64,000 nucleotides of DNA from positions 248,001 to 312,000 of the forward strand of contig NZ_QKSD01000001.1 in NCBI RefSeq assembly GCF_003234085.1, given 5' to 3'. The notes beneath the pieces were generated by a model. It made no database searches, was not told where the DNA came from, and saw nothing but the letters and a program-made list of their open reading frames with translations. The first letter of the stretch is position 1; each line of letters opens with the position of its first letter. This DNA is from Curtobacterium sp. MCPF17_052. GTDB taxonomy: Bacteria; Actinomycetota; Actinomycetes; Actinomycetales; Microbacteriaceae. The position numbers were made by a program, and so were the translations under genes. Shown one piece after another: positions 8,915-17,397 of this stretch.

Positions 8915-9390
8915 TGCACACACGAACGTGTGCCGGCCTTGCGCTCCTCGTGACGACGGCACTGACCGTGAGCGGCTGCAGCGGCAACACCACCGATCCG
9001 TCGGATGCGAAGGAGACGATCGTCGACCTCGTGGAGGAGTCGACCCGTGCGGTGGGCGGTGTGTGGACGCTGTACCGAGGTCCCGCTGCTGAGGTCTGCG
9101 AGCAGCCCGGCGGCGGAGAGGGCGCACACTTCGTGTACATCCTCGAGCGGGAAGGCGCCGATGATCCTGCGCCGGCTGCGGACATCCGCACCGTGGAGAG
9201 GCTTTGGAGGAGCAAGGGGATCACGACCGAGCGCTTCCAGAGCGGGAGCGCGGACCCCTTGACCGGCGTGAACGGAAGGGGCGGTCCCGTCACCACGGTG
9301 GGCTTCGACGCGTACCCACGGGGCTACACCATGACCGGCATTTCGAAGTGCTCGGACGGCGACGTCAAGGAACTGCGTCGCGAAGAGTGA
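8914..9390 (+). CDS. Lipoprotein, putative immunity protein, copy 2
   Basis: A 158-aa paralog of the previous gene. ATG 8914 shares one base with the TGA of copy 1. The lipobox is LTVSGC with Cys22. It repeats the same blocks: DAKETIVDLVEEST, VGGVWTLYRGP, LWRSKGITTERF, ADPLTGVNGRGGPVTTVGF and a terminal ISKCSDG. The similarity to copy 1 runs through the whole mature domain, which points to tandem duplication followed by divergence. It belongs to the same transcription unit as the hydrolase. Sequence differences between copies are what is expected if each blocks a variant toxin, but that is inference. Confidence 0.75.
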   Translation: MHTRTCAGLALLVTTALTVSGCSGNTTDPSDAKETIVDLVEESTRAVGGVWTLYRGPAAEVCEQPGGGEGAHFVYILEREGADDPAPAADIRTVERLWRSKGITTERFQSGSADPLTGVNGRGGPVTTVGFDAYPRGYTMTGISKCSDGDVKELRREE

Positions 9391-9578
9391 CCCGGCCTCG
9401 ATCGCCGAGCAGGAGGACCACCACCGTCGCTCTGGTCCTCGTAGGTGCGTCACTCGCACTCACCGCTTGTGGGAACGACCCGGCCGGACGTGTCGTGCCT
9501 CCCGATCGAGCGAGGAGCACCGTCGTCGACGTCGTCGAGGAGACGACCGAGGCAGTCGGCGGCGACTGGGCGCTCTGA
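9387..9578 (+). pseudogene. Truncated third lipoprotein copy
   Basis: GTG 9387 overlaps the stop of copy 2 by four bases. It encodes a good lipoprotein signal (ASLALTAC, Cys28) and the family block STVVDVVEETTEAVGGDWAL, then meets TGA at 9576-9578 where the intact copies continue LYRGP. The following 120 bases do not resume the family in any frame. The product would be a 63-aa anchor with little of the mature domain. Together with copies 1 and 2 this is a tandem array of three, the last one decayed. Confidence 0.7.
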
Positions 9579-9705
9579 CGTGACGACCACGGCGAGCATC
9601 GCGCATCCGGACCGCTCTGGGAAGACGGGACCGCCCGGTGCGCGAACACCACCGGGACGGTCGCGCTGATGACGATCTCGGCGAGGTCGCGCCTTCTCGG
9701 TGGAC

Positions 9706-9747
9706 ACAGAGCAGGGCCGCACCCGGACGGGTACGGCCCTGCTCTGT
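9706..9747. terminator. Bidirectional hairpin terminator
   Basis: A perfect 14-bp stem (arm ACAGAGCAGGGCCG, 9706-9719 with 9734-9747) between the lipoprotein array and the convergent wall-anchored hydrolase gene. Confidence 0.8.
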
Positions 9748-9760
9748 CAGCGCGCGCGTG

Positions 9761-12700
9761 TCACTCGGTCCGTCGACGACGACGTGCCACGGTGATCCCG
9801 ACTCCGGCCGTCAGCAGCAGGAGCGCCGCGAGGGCCGCCGACCCGATCTCGGCCCCGGTCCAGGCGAGGGAGCCCGGCCGCTCGGTGACCGCACCGCCCG
9901 CGGGCCCGGAGCCGGAGCCCGGGTCGCCGACGGTGCCGGTCGGCGTCCCTGCGGTGCCGCCCGGTGCAGGCGTGCTCGGCGTCCCACCACCTGGTGTTCC
10001 CGCTCCCGGCGTTCCGGCTCCCGGTGAGGGAGCCGGGGTCGGCGTCGGGGTCGGCGTCGGCGTCGGGGTCGGCACCACCGGTGCTGCCGCCACGGTGACG
10101 ACCACCGGGTCGGACGCGGACGCGTCCGCCGTGGCGGTCGCGCCGAACGCCGCCACCAGCGTGTGGTCACCGGCGCTCAACCCGTCGGTCAGGGTCAGCG
10201 TCGCGACCCCGTCCGTCACCTCCGCCGTTCCGAGTGTCGCCGCGGCGGCACGGGCACGAGCGGAGGGCTCGCCGTCGCGGAACGTGACGGTGCCGTCGGT
10301 GTCGCGGCCGGTGACCGTGGCGGTCAGGACGACCTCGTCGCCTGCGACCGGCTCGGCCGGGGTGACGGACAGGACCGTCTCGGTGGGTGCGAGGACCGCG
10401 AGGGTGGCCTGGGCCTCCCGGCCGGAACCGGCGCCCTCGGCGGACACGGCGAGTGCACCGAGGTCGGCGTCCTCCGCGATCCGCAGGGTCGAGCTGGCCG
10501 TGCCGGCGCTGTCGGCGACCACCGTGTCGGTGACCGTCGTGCCGGAGCGGAAGGTCACGGTCTCGCCGGCGCGGAAGCCGGTACCGGTGAGCTCGACCGA
10601 CCCGCCGGGTGCGACGGTGTCGGCGGACGTACCGAGGGTCACCGGGGTGACCGCCGCGGCGCGTTCGGCGCAGACGTCGCCCTGCGCACCGACGGGCGGC
10701 AGCTCGGTCGCCGGTGCCGTGACACCGTCGTCCTCGCGGACCGTCAGGTTCGTGAACGCCGTGGCGCCCATGACCGCGTTCCGGGTGTTCGTGACGCTCA
10801 CCTTGAACGCCGAGCTCGGCGTCGCGGAGACCGCGGTGTTGCCCGCGGTCGGGACGGTGACGGCCTGGCAGGTCTCGCCGGGCGCGAAGGTCACGCGCTC
10901 CATGCCGACACCGACCGACCCGGTGGCGGAGCCGAGCACGCTGACGTAGCCGGTGACCGGCCGGTCGGAGGCGCGGGACAGGTAGACGGCGACGTCGGCG
11001 GTGCCCGGGCCGTCACCCTCCTCGACCGTGGTCGGGGCGACGTTCACGGTGGTGCGGGTCGCCGCGACGGCGGTGCCGACGCTCGGGGTGTCGAAGGCGA
11101 GGTCGGACAGGTACACGCCACCGGTCCCGGTGCCGTCCGCGCCGACGCCCGCGGTGAAGCGGACCTCGCGGACGTCCGTCAGGTCGACGCCCGTCATCGA
11201 AGCCGTGGGGATCGTGAGCTGCTGCAGCACGATCTTGTTGAGCGTGGTGTTCGTGCCGCCCGGCATCCGGTTGACGGCGAGCGGGTTGATCGCCGATGCG
11301 GCGGTCGACCAGCTGCCTCCGGAGCCGTCCAGGACCGTGACCCGGAAGTCGGTGCCGGTGGGCACGGCCTCGTCGGGTGCGGTCTTCAGCGTCATCTGTG
11401 TGCTGCCGGTGACGTTGCGCGCGGAGGCGGGGACGGACACACGGAGTTCACCGGTGCTCGGCACCGCGGGGTCCGTCGTCGAGGCACCCGTCCAGAGGAA
11501 GCGGGTGGTGGGGAACGTCGGGACGTTCGGCGCGAACGAGCCCGGCGTCCAGTGCGGGACCTGTGCGGAGGCCTTCGTCGTGGCGCAGAACGGGTTCGAC
11601 TGCGGCAGCGTGCGACCGGTCAGGTTGGTGCAGACCGCGGCCGTCGCGCCACCGACCGTGCGGACGAGCGAGCTGGACGTCGTGAAGTCGGTGACGAGCC
11701 GGGTCTTCCCGGTGGGCTGCGTCGCCATGGTCCGGACGTCCGCGAACGGCGTCGCGGTGGTCGCGGGCTTGACCGATCCGTCGAACATCGACTGGAACTG
11801 CGTCTCGCCGCCCATGGTCAGGCGGAAGAAGCCGGTCATGTAGCTGACGCCGACCTGGTACTGCTGCGCCGCGGTGAGGCGGGTCGGGTTGGTCGTCGAG
11901 CAGGTGGACGTGGTGTCGCTCGTCCGCCAGTCGTCGCCCGTGGCCGCCGGGTACAGGCCCGGGGTCCACACGGTGTTGAAGAAGTTGTGGTTCGCGCCCA
12001 TCACCCACACGGCGGACCGGAGGACCTGGTCGCCGAAGGCGTGGCGGGAGTCGTCGATGAAGTGCTGCCCCTGCTGGTTCGACACGTCGCCGTCGCAGTA
12101 GGGCAGGAAGACCGCGGTCGGGACGTCGGGCAGCGTCATGCGGCCGAAGTCGACGGGCGCGAGCGGCAGGACCGCCTCGATCCCGTACGGCTTCGGGAGC
12201 GCCTGGTTGAGGGTGGCGGCCGAGACCACGCCCTCACCGCCGCGGGAGTGGCCCATGATGCCGACGTGGCTCAGGTCGAACCGGCCCTTCAGGGACGCTG
12301 CGGTGAGACCGGAAGCGGCGGCCGGCTGGTCGGCGCGGGTGGTCGCGCGGACGAGGGCGTCGTCGAGGGTGCGGGTGGTCGTGGTGCTCGGGGTGGCGTC
12401 GGTGGCCGTCGTGACGTCGTCGTAGGAGACGGCTGTTCCGGCATCTGCCTTGCCGAGCATCCCCAGCGTGTCGAGGATGAGCTGGCCGCGGGCCTCGGCG
12501 CCGTAGTCGAGCGCGAGTTGGTTGTCGTTCGAGTTCACGGCGTTCGCCGCGATGGAGACGACGTTGTAGCCGCGGGTCGCGAGCGCCCGGGCCGTGCCCT
12601 CGTACCCGAGGTACGAGCGGACGTTCGACTGCGTCGGGCCACAGGGCCAACGCAGCGGGTTCGCACCGGTGCCGGCGCACGAGGTGTGGCGGCCGTGCAG

Positions 12701-13312
12701 CAGCACGACGGTCGGGCGCGCACCGGCGGCGCTCGTCAGGTACATCTTCCCGGTGAGCTCACCCCGGATGCCGCCGATCGCCGCGAGCGGGATCGCCTGG
12801 TCGCCGAAGTCGTACTCCGCCTCCGTCACGGCGTAGGCGCCCGCGGTCGACGGGTCCTCGACGGCAGCGGCCGTCGCGAGCGACTTCATCTGCCGCTTGA
12901 GTGTCCGGTTCTCGGGGACGGGCGGCGTGACCGGGGCCGTCGTCGTCTCCGCGGCCTTGTCCTCGTCACCGCTCGACCAGGCCTTGCTGACGTCGGTCGC
13001 GTCGGCGACGGACCGGTCGGCCGTGAGGACCTGGAGGGTGCGGCCGTCGGCGGACTCGGTCGCGAGACCCACCGGCTCACCGTCGACGACGAGCGTGGGG
13101 GCGTCGTCGACCATCGGCAGGGGCTCGTCGAGGTCGAGGGACACCAGGTACCCGCCGGGGGTGGTGGTGACGTCCCAGTCGCTGCCGGATGCGACGACGG
13201 GATCAGGGGTCGGTGCCGCGAACGCAGGGACTGCGGTCAGGGCGAGGGCGGGAGTCAGCGTGGCGGTGATCGCCAGTGCAGCGAGCCGACTCCGGGAACG
13301 GGTTCTGGGCAA
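9761..13312 (-). CDS. Wall-anchored multidomain alpha/beta-hydrolase
   Basis: A large surface protein of 1183 aa. A TTG start at 13312 follows GAGGAG. It has a Sec signal (AVPAFA cleavage) and an alpha/beta-hydrolase domain around residues 170-500 with an LLHGRH oxyanion loop and GHSRGGEG, nucleophile Ser356; GANHNF or another late His may complete the triad. A beta-rich region resembling Calx-beta and bacterial Ig domains follows (about 780-1060), then a Pro-Thr/Gly-Pro linker with repeated PT units. The C-terminus is LAWTG, a hydrophobic helix and RRRRR, a sortase signal of the LAxTG type. It probably sits on the cell wall and hydrolyses an ester or amide outside; the substrate is unknown. 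It ends at the 9706 hairpin and is monocistronic. Confidence 0.8.
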   Translation of the reverse strand: MPRTRSRSRLAALAITATLTPALALTAVPAFAAPTPDPVVASGSDWDVTTTPGGYLVSLDLDEPLPMVDDAPTLVVDGEPVGLATESADGRTLQVLTADRSVADATDVSKAWSSGDEDKAAETTTAPVTPPVPENRTLKRQMKSLATAAAVEDPSTAGAYAVTEAEYDFGDQAIPLAAIGGIRGELTGKMYLTSAAGARPTVVLLHGRHTSCAGTGANPLRWPCGPTQSNVRSYLGYEGTARALATRGYNVVSIAANAVNSNDNQLALDYGAEARGQLILDTLGMLGKADAGTAVSYDDVTTATDATPSTTTTRTLDDALVRATTRADQPAAASGLTAASLKGRFDLSHVGIMGHSRGGEGVVSAATLNQALPKPYGIEAVLPLAPVDFGRMTLPDVPTAVFLPYCDGDVSNQQGQHFIDDSRHAFGDQVLRSAVWVMGANHNFFNTVWTPGLYPAATGDDWRTSDTTSTCSTTNPTRLTAAQQYQVGVSYMTGFFRLTMGGETQFQSMFDGSVKPATTATPFADVRTMATQPTGKTRLVTDFTTSSSLVRTVGGATAAVCTNLTGRTLPQSNPFCATTKASAQVPHWTPGSFAPNVPTFPTTRFLWTGASTTDPAVPSTGELRVSVPASARNVTGSTQMTLKTAPDEAVPTGTDFRVTVLDGSGGSWSTAASAINPLAVNRMPGGTNTTLNKIVLQQLTIPTASMTGVDLTDVREVRFTAGVGADGTGTGGVYLSDLAFDTPSVGTAVAATRTTVNVAPTTVEEGDGPGTADVAVYLSRASDRPVTGYVSVLGSATGSVGVGMERVTFAPGETCQAVTVPTAGNTAVSATPSSAFKVSVTNTRNAVMGATAFTNLTVREDDGVTAPATELPPVGAQGDVCAERAAAVTPVTLGTSADTVAPGGSVELTGTGFRAGETVTFRSGTTVTDTVVADSAGTASSTLRIAEDADLGALAVSAEGAGSGREAQATLAVLAPTETVLSVTPAEPVAGDEVVLTATVTGRDTDGTVTFRDGEPSARARAAAATLGTAEVTDGVATLTLTDGLSAGDHTLVAAFGATATADASASDPVVVTVAAAPVVPTPTPTPTPTPTPAPSPGAGTPGAGTPGGGTPSTPAPGGTAGTPTGTVGDPGSGSGPAGGAVTERPGSLAWTGAEIGSAALAALLLLTAGVGITVARRRRRTE

Positions 13313-13475
13313 GGGGCTCCTCGTGTGAAGGGTTTCTCATGAGGAAGCTTCGAGGGGACTCAGCGTCTGTCGAGCATCGGAAACGGGGTCGTAACCAACA
13401 CTTGACGGGCAGGAAACACCGGCGGCTTGCCTGGTCCGCAGAGCGCAGCGAGCGGTCCGGACGGGTGGTCCGCGA

Positions 13476-13760
13476 TCAGCGCGTGAACAGCACCTGGACG
13501 GTCGCGATGACGACGACGATCCCGATCGGCACGCCGGCGATCAGCAACGCGGCCGGGATCTGCGTGCGTCGGATCGTCCGGGGCCCGCCGGCGCCGCGGG
13601 CGAACTCCGTGGCCGCGACGAGTTCCGGCGCCGCAGCGGGCGGTATCGGCGGAGGAGCCGGTCGGTCGTCCTCGAACGCCGGGACCTCGACCACGAAGGC
13701 GGCCGGGTCCACGGTCGGGGGCAGCTGGGTGTACCGGCTGCGCTCGGTCCGCTCGTCCAT
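13476..13760 (-). CDS. Small single-pass membrane protein
   Basis: A 94-aa protein with an acidic/proline-rich N-terminal 60 residues, a short basic stretch (RTIRRTQ) and one C-terminal helix (ALLIAGVPIGIVVVIATVQVLF). The topology looks tail-anchored with the soluble part in the cytoplasm. A strong ribosome site (GGGAGGACACC before ATG) supports the gene. I do not recognise a family. It lies between the hydrolase gene and the kinase operon, on the same strand as both. Confidence 0.6.
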   Translation of the reverse strand: MDERTERSRYTQLPPTVDPAAFVVEVPAFEDDRPAPPPIPPAAAPELVAATEFARGAGGPRTIRRTQIPAALLIAGVPIGIVVVIATVQVLFTR

Positions 13761-13840
13761 GGTGTCCTCCCTGCGTGCACACTATGCCGCCCGCCGGGAG
13801 TCCGGAAGTGCAACCAGTCGCTCGCACCACCGCGCACCGT

Positions 13841-14761
13841 TCACCCCGCAGCGAGCAGCGCGTCCGTCTCCTCCGCCGTCGGCGCGGTCGCCGGTCCGGT
13901 GCGGGTCACCGCGAGTGCCGCCGCCGCGTTGGCCCGTCGGACGGCGTCCTGGAGGCCCGCCCCACGTCCCAGCGCCGCCGCCAGCACGCCGTCGTGTGCG
14001 TCTCCCGCCCCGTTGGTGTCGACCGCGACGACGGGGAACCCGGGGACCAGGACCGGTTCGCCGCCGGACTCGACGACCCAGCAGCCGTCGGCGCCGTCCC
14101 GGACGAGGGCGGTGCCCCGCGCGGCCGCGGCGATGGCCGTGGTCGCCTCGGCGAGGGTGGCCGACGTCGGGGACAGCAGACGGGCCTCCCGGCTGTTGGC
14201 GCTGACCACGTCGGAGCGTGCGGACACGGCGGCCAGGACGGCGGCCGGCAGGGTGTCGACGAGGGGTGACGGGTCGAACACGACACGGACGGACGAGGGC
14301 ACCGTGCCGAGCCAGCCCGCGATGGCCGCGCCGTTGACCGCGTGCGCCAGGCCGTAGCCGGAGACGAAGACGACGTCGTCGGCGCGGAGTGCGACACGGT
14401 CGAGGTCGGCGCGCGTGAGCTGCCCTTCCGCGCCGACGCTCGTGACGAAGGTGCGCTCGGTGGTGGCGTCGACGAGGGCCACGCAGTAGCCGCTGTCGAC
14501 GTCGGGGAGACCGGGCTGCACGACGGTGACACCGGAGTCGGTCAGGGCGCGGCGGACGACGTCACCGAAGGGTCCGGTGCCGTACTGCCCGGCGAAGACG
14601 ACGTCCATGCCGTCGCGGCGGGCGGCGACCATGGTGTTGAGGCCACCGCCGGCCGTGATCTCGGAGCCGTCGGCGATCACGTCGCCACCGGGCTCGGGCA
14701 GTTCGCCGATGCGCATGACGATGTCGACGATGACGTTGCCGACCGAGACGAGGCGGCTCAT
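13841..14761 (-). CDS. PfkB-family sugar/nucleoside kinase
   Basis: A ribokinase-family kinase of 306 aa, normal for the family. The start MSRLVSVGNVIVDIV at 14761 overlaps the permease stop by four bases (ATGA), so the two are coupled. The glycine-rich ITAGGGLNTMVAARR segment near the N-terminus and DTNGAGDAHDG near the C-terminus are the two PfkB signatures. The Asp of GAGD is the catalytic base, and Asn replaces the usual Thr after DT. It is the last gene of the GntR, ADP-ribosylglycohydrolase, permease, kinase operon. It probably phosphorylates the ribosyl or nucleoside product imported or released by its neighbours. The substrate is inferred only from context. Confidence 0.85.
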   Translation of the reverse strand: MSRLVSVGNVIVDIVMRIGELPEPGGDVIADGSEITAGGGLNTMVAARRDGMDVVFAGQYGTGPFGDVVRRALTDSGVTVVQPGLPDVDSGYCVALVDATTERTFVTSVGAEGQLTRADLDRVALRADDVVFVSGYGLAHAVNGAAIAGWLGTVPSSVRVVFDPSPLVDTLPAAVLAAVSARSDVVSANSREARLLSPTSATLAEATTAIAAAARGTALVRDGADGCWVVESGGEPVLVPGFPVVAVDTNGAGDAHDGVLAAALGRGAGLQDAVRRANAAAALAVTRTGPATAPTAEETDALLAAG

Positions 14762-16266
14762 CGGACGGTGTGCTCGGTGTGCGGGAGCGGCGCGGACTGG
14801 TCGGGCTGCTCGTGCAGGGTCCCGCGCGGGCCGCCGGTGAGCAGGTAGACCGCCGCGGCGACGATGAAGGTGACGACCCAGCCGAGCCCGTTCGCACCGA
14901 TCCACGTGTCCGAGAACGCGCCGACGAAGACCGGATCGGCGTCACCCACCTGGACGTTGGTGAACAGGAAGCCGACGACGATCGCGACGACCCAGGCGGT
15001 CACGGCACGCCAGGCGATGCCGCCCGCGTACCAGTAGCGGCCACCGCGGCGCAGGTCGAGCAGCGCGGCCGGGTCGTACCAGGTGCGGCGGACCATGTCG
15101 GCGATGAAGACACCGAGCCAGGCGGTGATCGGGACGGCGAGCACCGAGATGAACGTGATGAAGGGGGCGTAGAAGCCGTCGGCGACCAGCATGAAGTACA
15201 TGGCACCGAGCGTGGTGATGACGACGTCGACCGCGACGGCCCACACCCGCGGGACCTTCACGCCGAGGGTCAGCGTGGTGAGGCTCGCCGAGTACACCGA
15301 CAGGTGGTTCGACAGCAGCAGCCCACCGAACGCGGCGATGAGGTAGGGCACGGCCATCCAGCTGGGCAGCATGTCGCGGATCGCGGCGACCGGGTCACCG
15401 GCCTGGGCGAGTGTCGGGTCACCGGCGGACACCAGGGAGCCGAGCCCGACCAGGACGACGAGGGGGATGCCGGCACCCGCGGCGCTGGCCGCGACGAGCT
15501 TGCCGGCGCGGACGCTGGTACGCGTGTAGCGGGCGATGTCGGCGCCGGCGGTCGCCCAGCCGATGCCCGTGCCGGCGGCGATGGTGCCGACGCCGATCAC
15601 CATGGCGGCGATGGGTCCGGCGGGCTGCGCACCGACGACGTCCCAGTCGATGCGTGCGACCAGGAACACCGCGACGAAGACGTTGAGGGCGCCGAAGACC
15701 CACGTCGCCCACTTCTGCACGGCGACGATGAACGCGTGGCCGAGGCCGGAGATGAGCACCGTCGCGGCGACGAACAGCAGGATCGCGACGACGGTGACGA
15801 CCGGGTGGGCCTTCGAGCCGCCGTCGGTCCCGAACAGGATCGTGAACAACGAGAGCAGGACGAACGCGGCCGTGCTGGTGTTCACGGTCTCCCATCCCAG
15901 GCGGCTGAGGAGCGAGACCGCGGTCGGTCCGATGTTGCCGCGGACGCCGAAGACGGCGCGGCTCAGGGTCAGGCCGGGTGCCCCGCCCCGACGGCCGGCG
16001 ATCGAGATGACCCCGACGACCGCGAACGACCCGGCGGCTCCGATGACGGCGACGAGCAGCGCCTGCCAGACGGTCAGGCCCTGGAACGCGACGAGGGTGG
16101 CGCCGAGGGGCAGCCCGAGGATCGAGATGTTCGCGGCGAACCAGACCCAGAACAGCGCACCGGGTGTGCCGGTGCGTTCGGCGACCGGGACGGGCTCGAT
16201 GCCGCGCTGCTCGATCGTGGTCAGCGTGCCGGACTTGGTGCCGGAGTCCGTGGGGGTCGTGGTCAT
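14758..16266 (-). CDS. NCS1 purine/cytosine permease family transporter
   Basis: A 502-aa transporter with about twelve membrane helices. An N-terminal IEQRGIEPVPVAERTG segment leads into FWVWFAANISILGLPLGA in helix 1, both typical of NCS1 nucleobase/cation symporters. Further marks are GWETVNTST and GADIARYTR. A good ribosome site (AAGAGGACC) precedes ATG 16266. It is third in the minus-strand operon, 90 bp after the ADP-ribosylglycohydrolase gene and overlapping the kinase start. The likely substrate is a nucleobase, nucleoside or related ribosyl compound. Confidence 0.88.
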   Translation of the reverse strand: MTTTPTDSGTKSGTLTTIEQRGIEPVPVAERTGTPGALFWVWFAANISILGLPLGATLVAFQGLTVWQALLVAVIGAAGSFAVVGVISIAGRRGGAPGLTLSRAVFGVRGNIGPTAVSLLSRLGWETVNTSTAAFVLLSLFTILFGTDGGSKAHPVVTVVAILLFVAATVLISGLGHAFIVAVQKWATWVFGALNVFVAVFLVARIDWDVVGAQPAGPIAAMVIGVGTIAAGTGIGWATAGADIARYTRTSVRAGKLVAASAAGAGIPLVVLVGLGSLVSAGDPTLAQAGDPVAAIRDMLPSWMAVPYLIAAFGGLLLSNHLSVYSASLTTLTLGVKVPRVWAVAVDVVITTLGAMYFMLVADGFYAPFITFISVLAVPITAWLGVFIADMVRRTWYDPAALLDLRRGGRYWYAGGIAWRAVTAWVVAIVVGFLFTNVQVGDADPVFVGAFSDTWIGANGLGWVVTFIVAAAVYLLTGGPRGTLHEQPDQSAPLPHTEHTVR

Positions 16267-16356
16267 CAGGTCCTCTTACGTCGTCGGAAGGGTGCGAGGG
16301 GTGGGGCCGGGCGGCGGTGAAGGGGGGAACACCACCGCCCGGCGGTCTGGAGGGCG

Positions 16357-17397
16357 CTACCGGGCGGCGGCGGCGCGGAGGGCGAGGAGCTGCTCGGTGA
16401 GCTCGTCGAGGTGCAGGTCGTTGACGGTCTCGACACGGTGCACGGCGTCGTCGGACCACGACGCTGCTCCGTGCACGGCGCCGAGGACGGCTCCGGCCAT
16501 GGCGGCGATGGTGTCCGTGTCGCCGCCGATGCTCGCCGCCGTGCAGACGGTCTGCCAGGGGTCGAGGTCGAGGGCGACGAGGGCGAGCGCTGCGACGACG
16601 GACTCCTGGGACGACACACTCGTGCCGATGAGCCCGGAGACGACGTCGATCCGCTGGTCTGCCGGCACGGTGGCGAGGTGCCCGCGGGCCCACTCGGTGC
16701 GCTCGGCGATCGAGGCACCGGCGACCCAGTGTCCCCGCGTCGCACCGATCCGGGCCGCGGCGATCGCCACGTCGAGTGCCTCGTACCGTGTGGCACCGTC
16801 GATGCCGGCGGAGACCGCCGCGGCGATCGCGCTGGCACCGGCGATGCCGAGTCCGGTGTCGTGGGTGACCCGCGAGGCGTCCTGGACAGCGTCGACGAGA
16901 GCCGTGACACCGTCCGTGCCGGTTTCCACACGGCCGGAGAGCGGTGTGGCGATGCCGACCGGGGTGATCCGCATGGCCGCCCCGTTCGTGGTGCCGGTCG
17001 AGCCGGCTTCGGAAGCGGGGACCCCGTCGAGGATCCGCTGCACGGCCGTCTTGGTGCTCGGTCCGAGGAGGTCGAGCGAGCCCTTCGCCGCCATCGTCCG
17101 TTCCCAGGCGATGAGGGCCTCGGCGAAGTCGACCGGGTCGAGTCGTCCGCCGCCCTGCACGAGCAGCTGCGCCACGAGGACGGCCTGCTCGGTGTCGTCG
17201 GTGATGCTCGCCGCGGGCATGCCGTGTGCGATCCGCTGGTGGGGACCGGCGTCCACGAACCCGTCGATCACCCCGTGGTCGGCACGGATCTGGTCGAGGG
17301 ACATCGACTGCGTGGGCATGCCGAGTGCGTCCCCGATCGCCAGCCCACGGAAGGCCGCGAGCGCGTGCTCGTACTCGGCGGTGGTGGTGGTCGTCAT
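16357..17397 (-). CDS. ADP-ribosylglycohydrolase family protein
   Basis: A 346-aa protein of the ADP-ribosylglycohydrolase (ARH/DraG) fold. GLAIGDALGMP at the N-terminus, SITDDTEQ and the late GGDTDTIAAM are the metal-binding acidic motifs of the dinuclear magnesium site. ATG 17397 overlaps the GntR stop by four bases. The enzyme class cleaves N- or O-glycosidic bonds to ADP-ribose or related ribosides. In this operon, with a nucleobase permease and a PfkB kinase, a catabolic role on an imported riboside is more likely than reversal of protein ADP-ribosylation; that is inference. Confidence 0.88.
   Translation of the reverse strand: MTTTTTAEYEHALAAFRGLAIGDALGMPTQSMSLDQIRADHGVIDGFVDAGPHQRIAHGMPAASITDDTEQAVLVAQLLVQGGGRLDPVDFAEALIAWERTMAAKGSLDLLGPSTKTAVQRILDGVPASEAGSTGTTNGAAMRITPVGIATPLSGRVETGTDGVTALVDAVQDASRVTHDTGLGIAGASAIAAAVSAGIDGATRYEALDVAIAAARIGATRGHWVAGASIAERTEWARGHLATVPADQRIDVVSGLIGTSVSSQESVVAALALVALDLDPWQTVCTAASIGGDTDTIAAMAGAVLGAVHGAASWSDDAVHRVETVNDLHLDELTEQLLALRAAAAR

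Noticed and set aside
10030..10080. Microsatellite-like repeat as a regulatory element
   Set aside because: The GGCGTCGGGGTC repeats simply encode the Pro-Thr linker of the wall-anchored hydrolase.
10163..13342. 1059-codon open frame on the plus strand
   Set aside because: It is the shadow of the wall-anchored hydrolase on the minus strand; its Arg/Gly/Asp-rich translation has no fold features.
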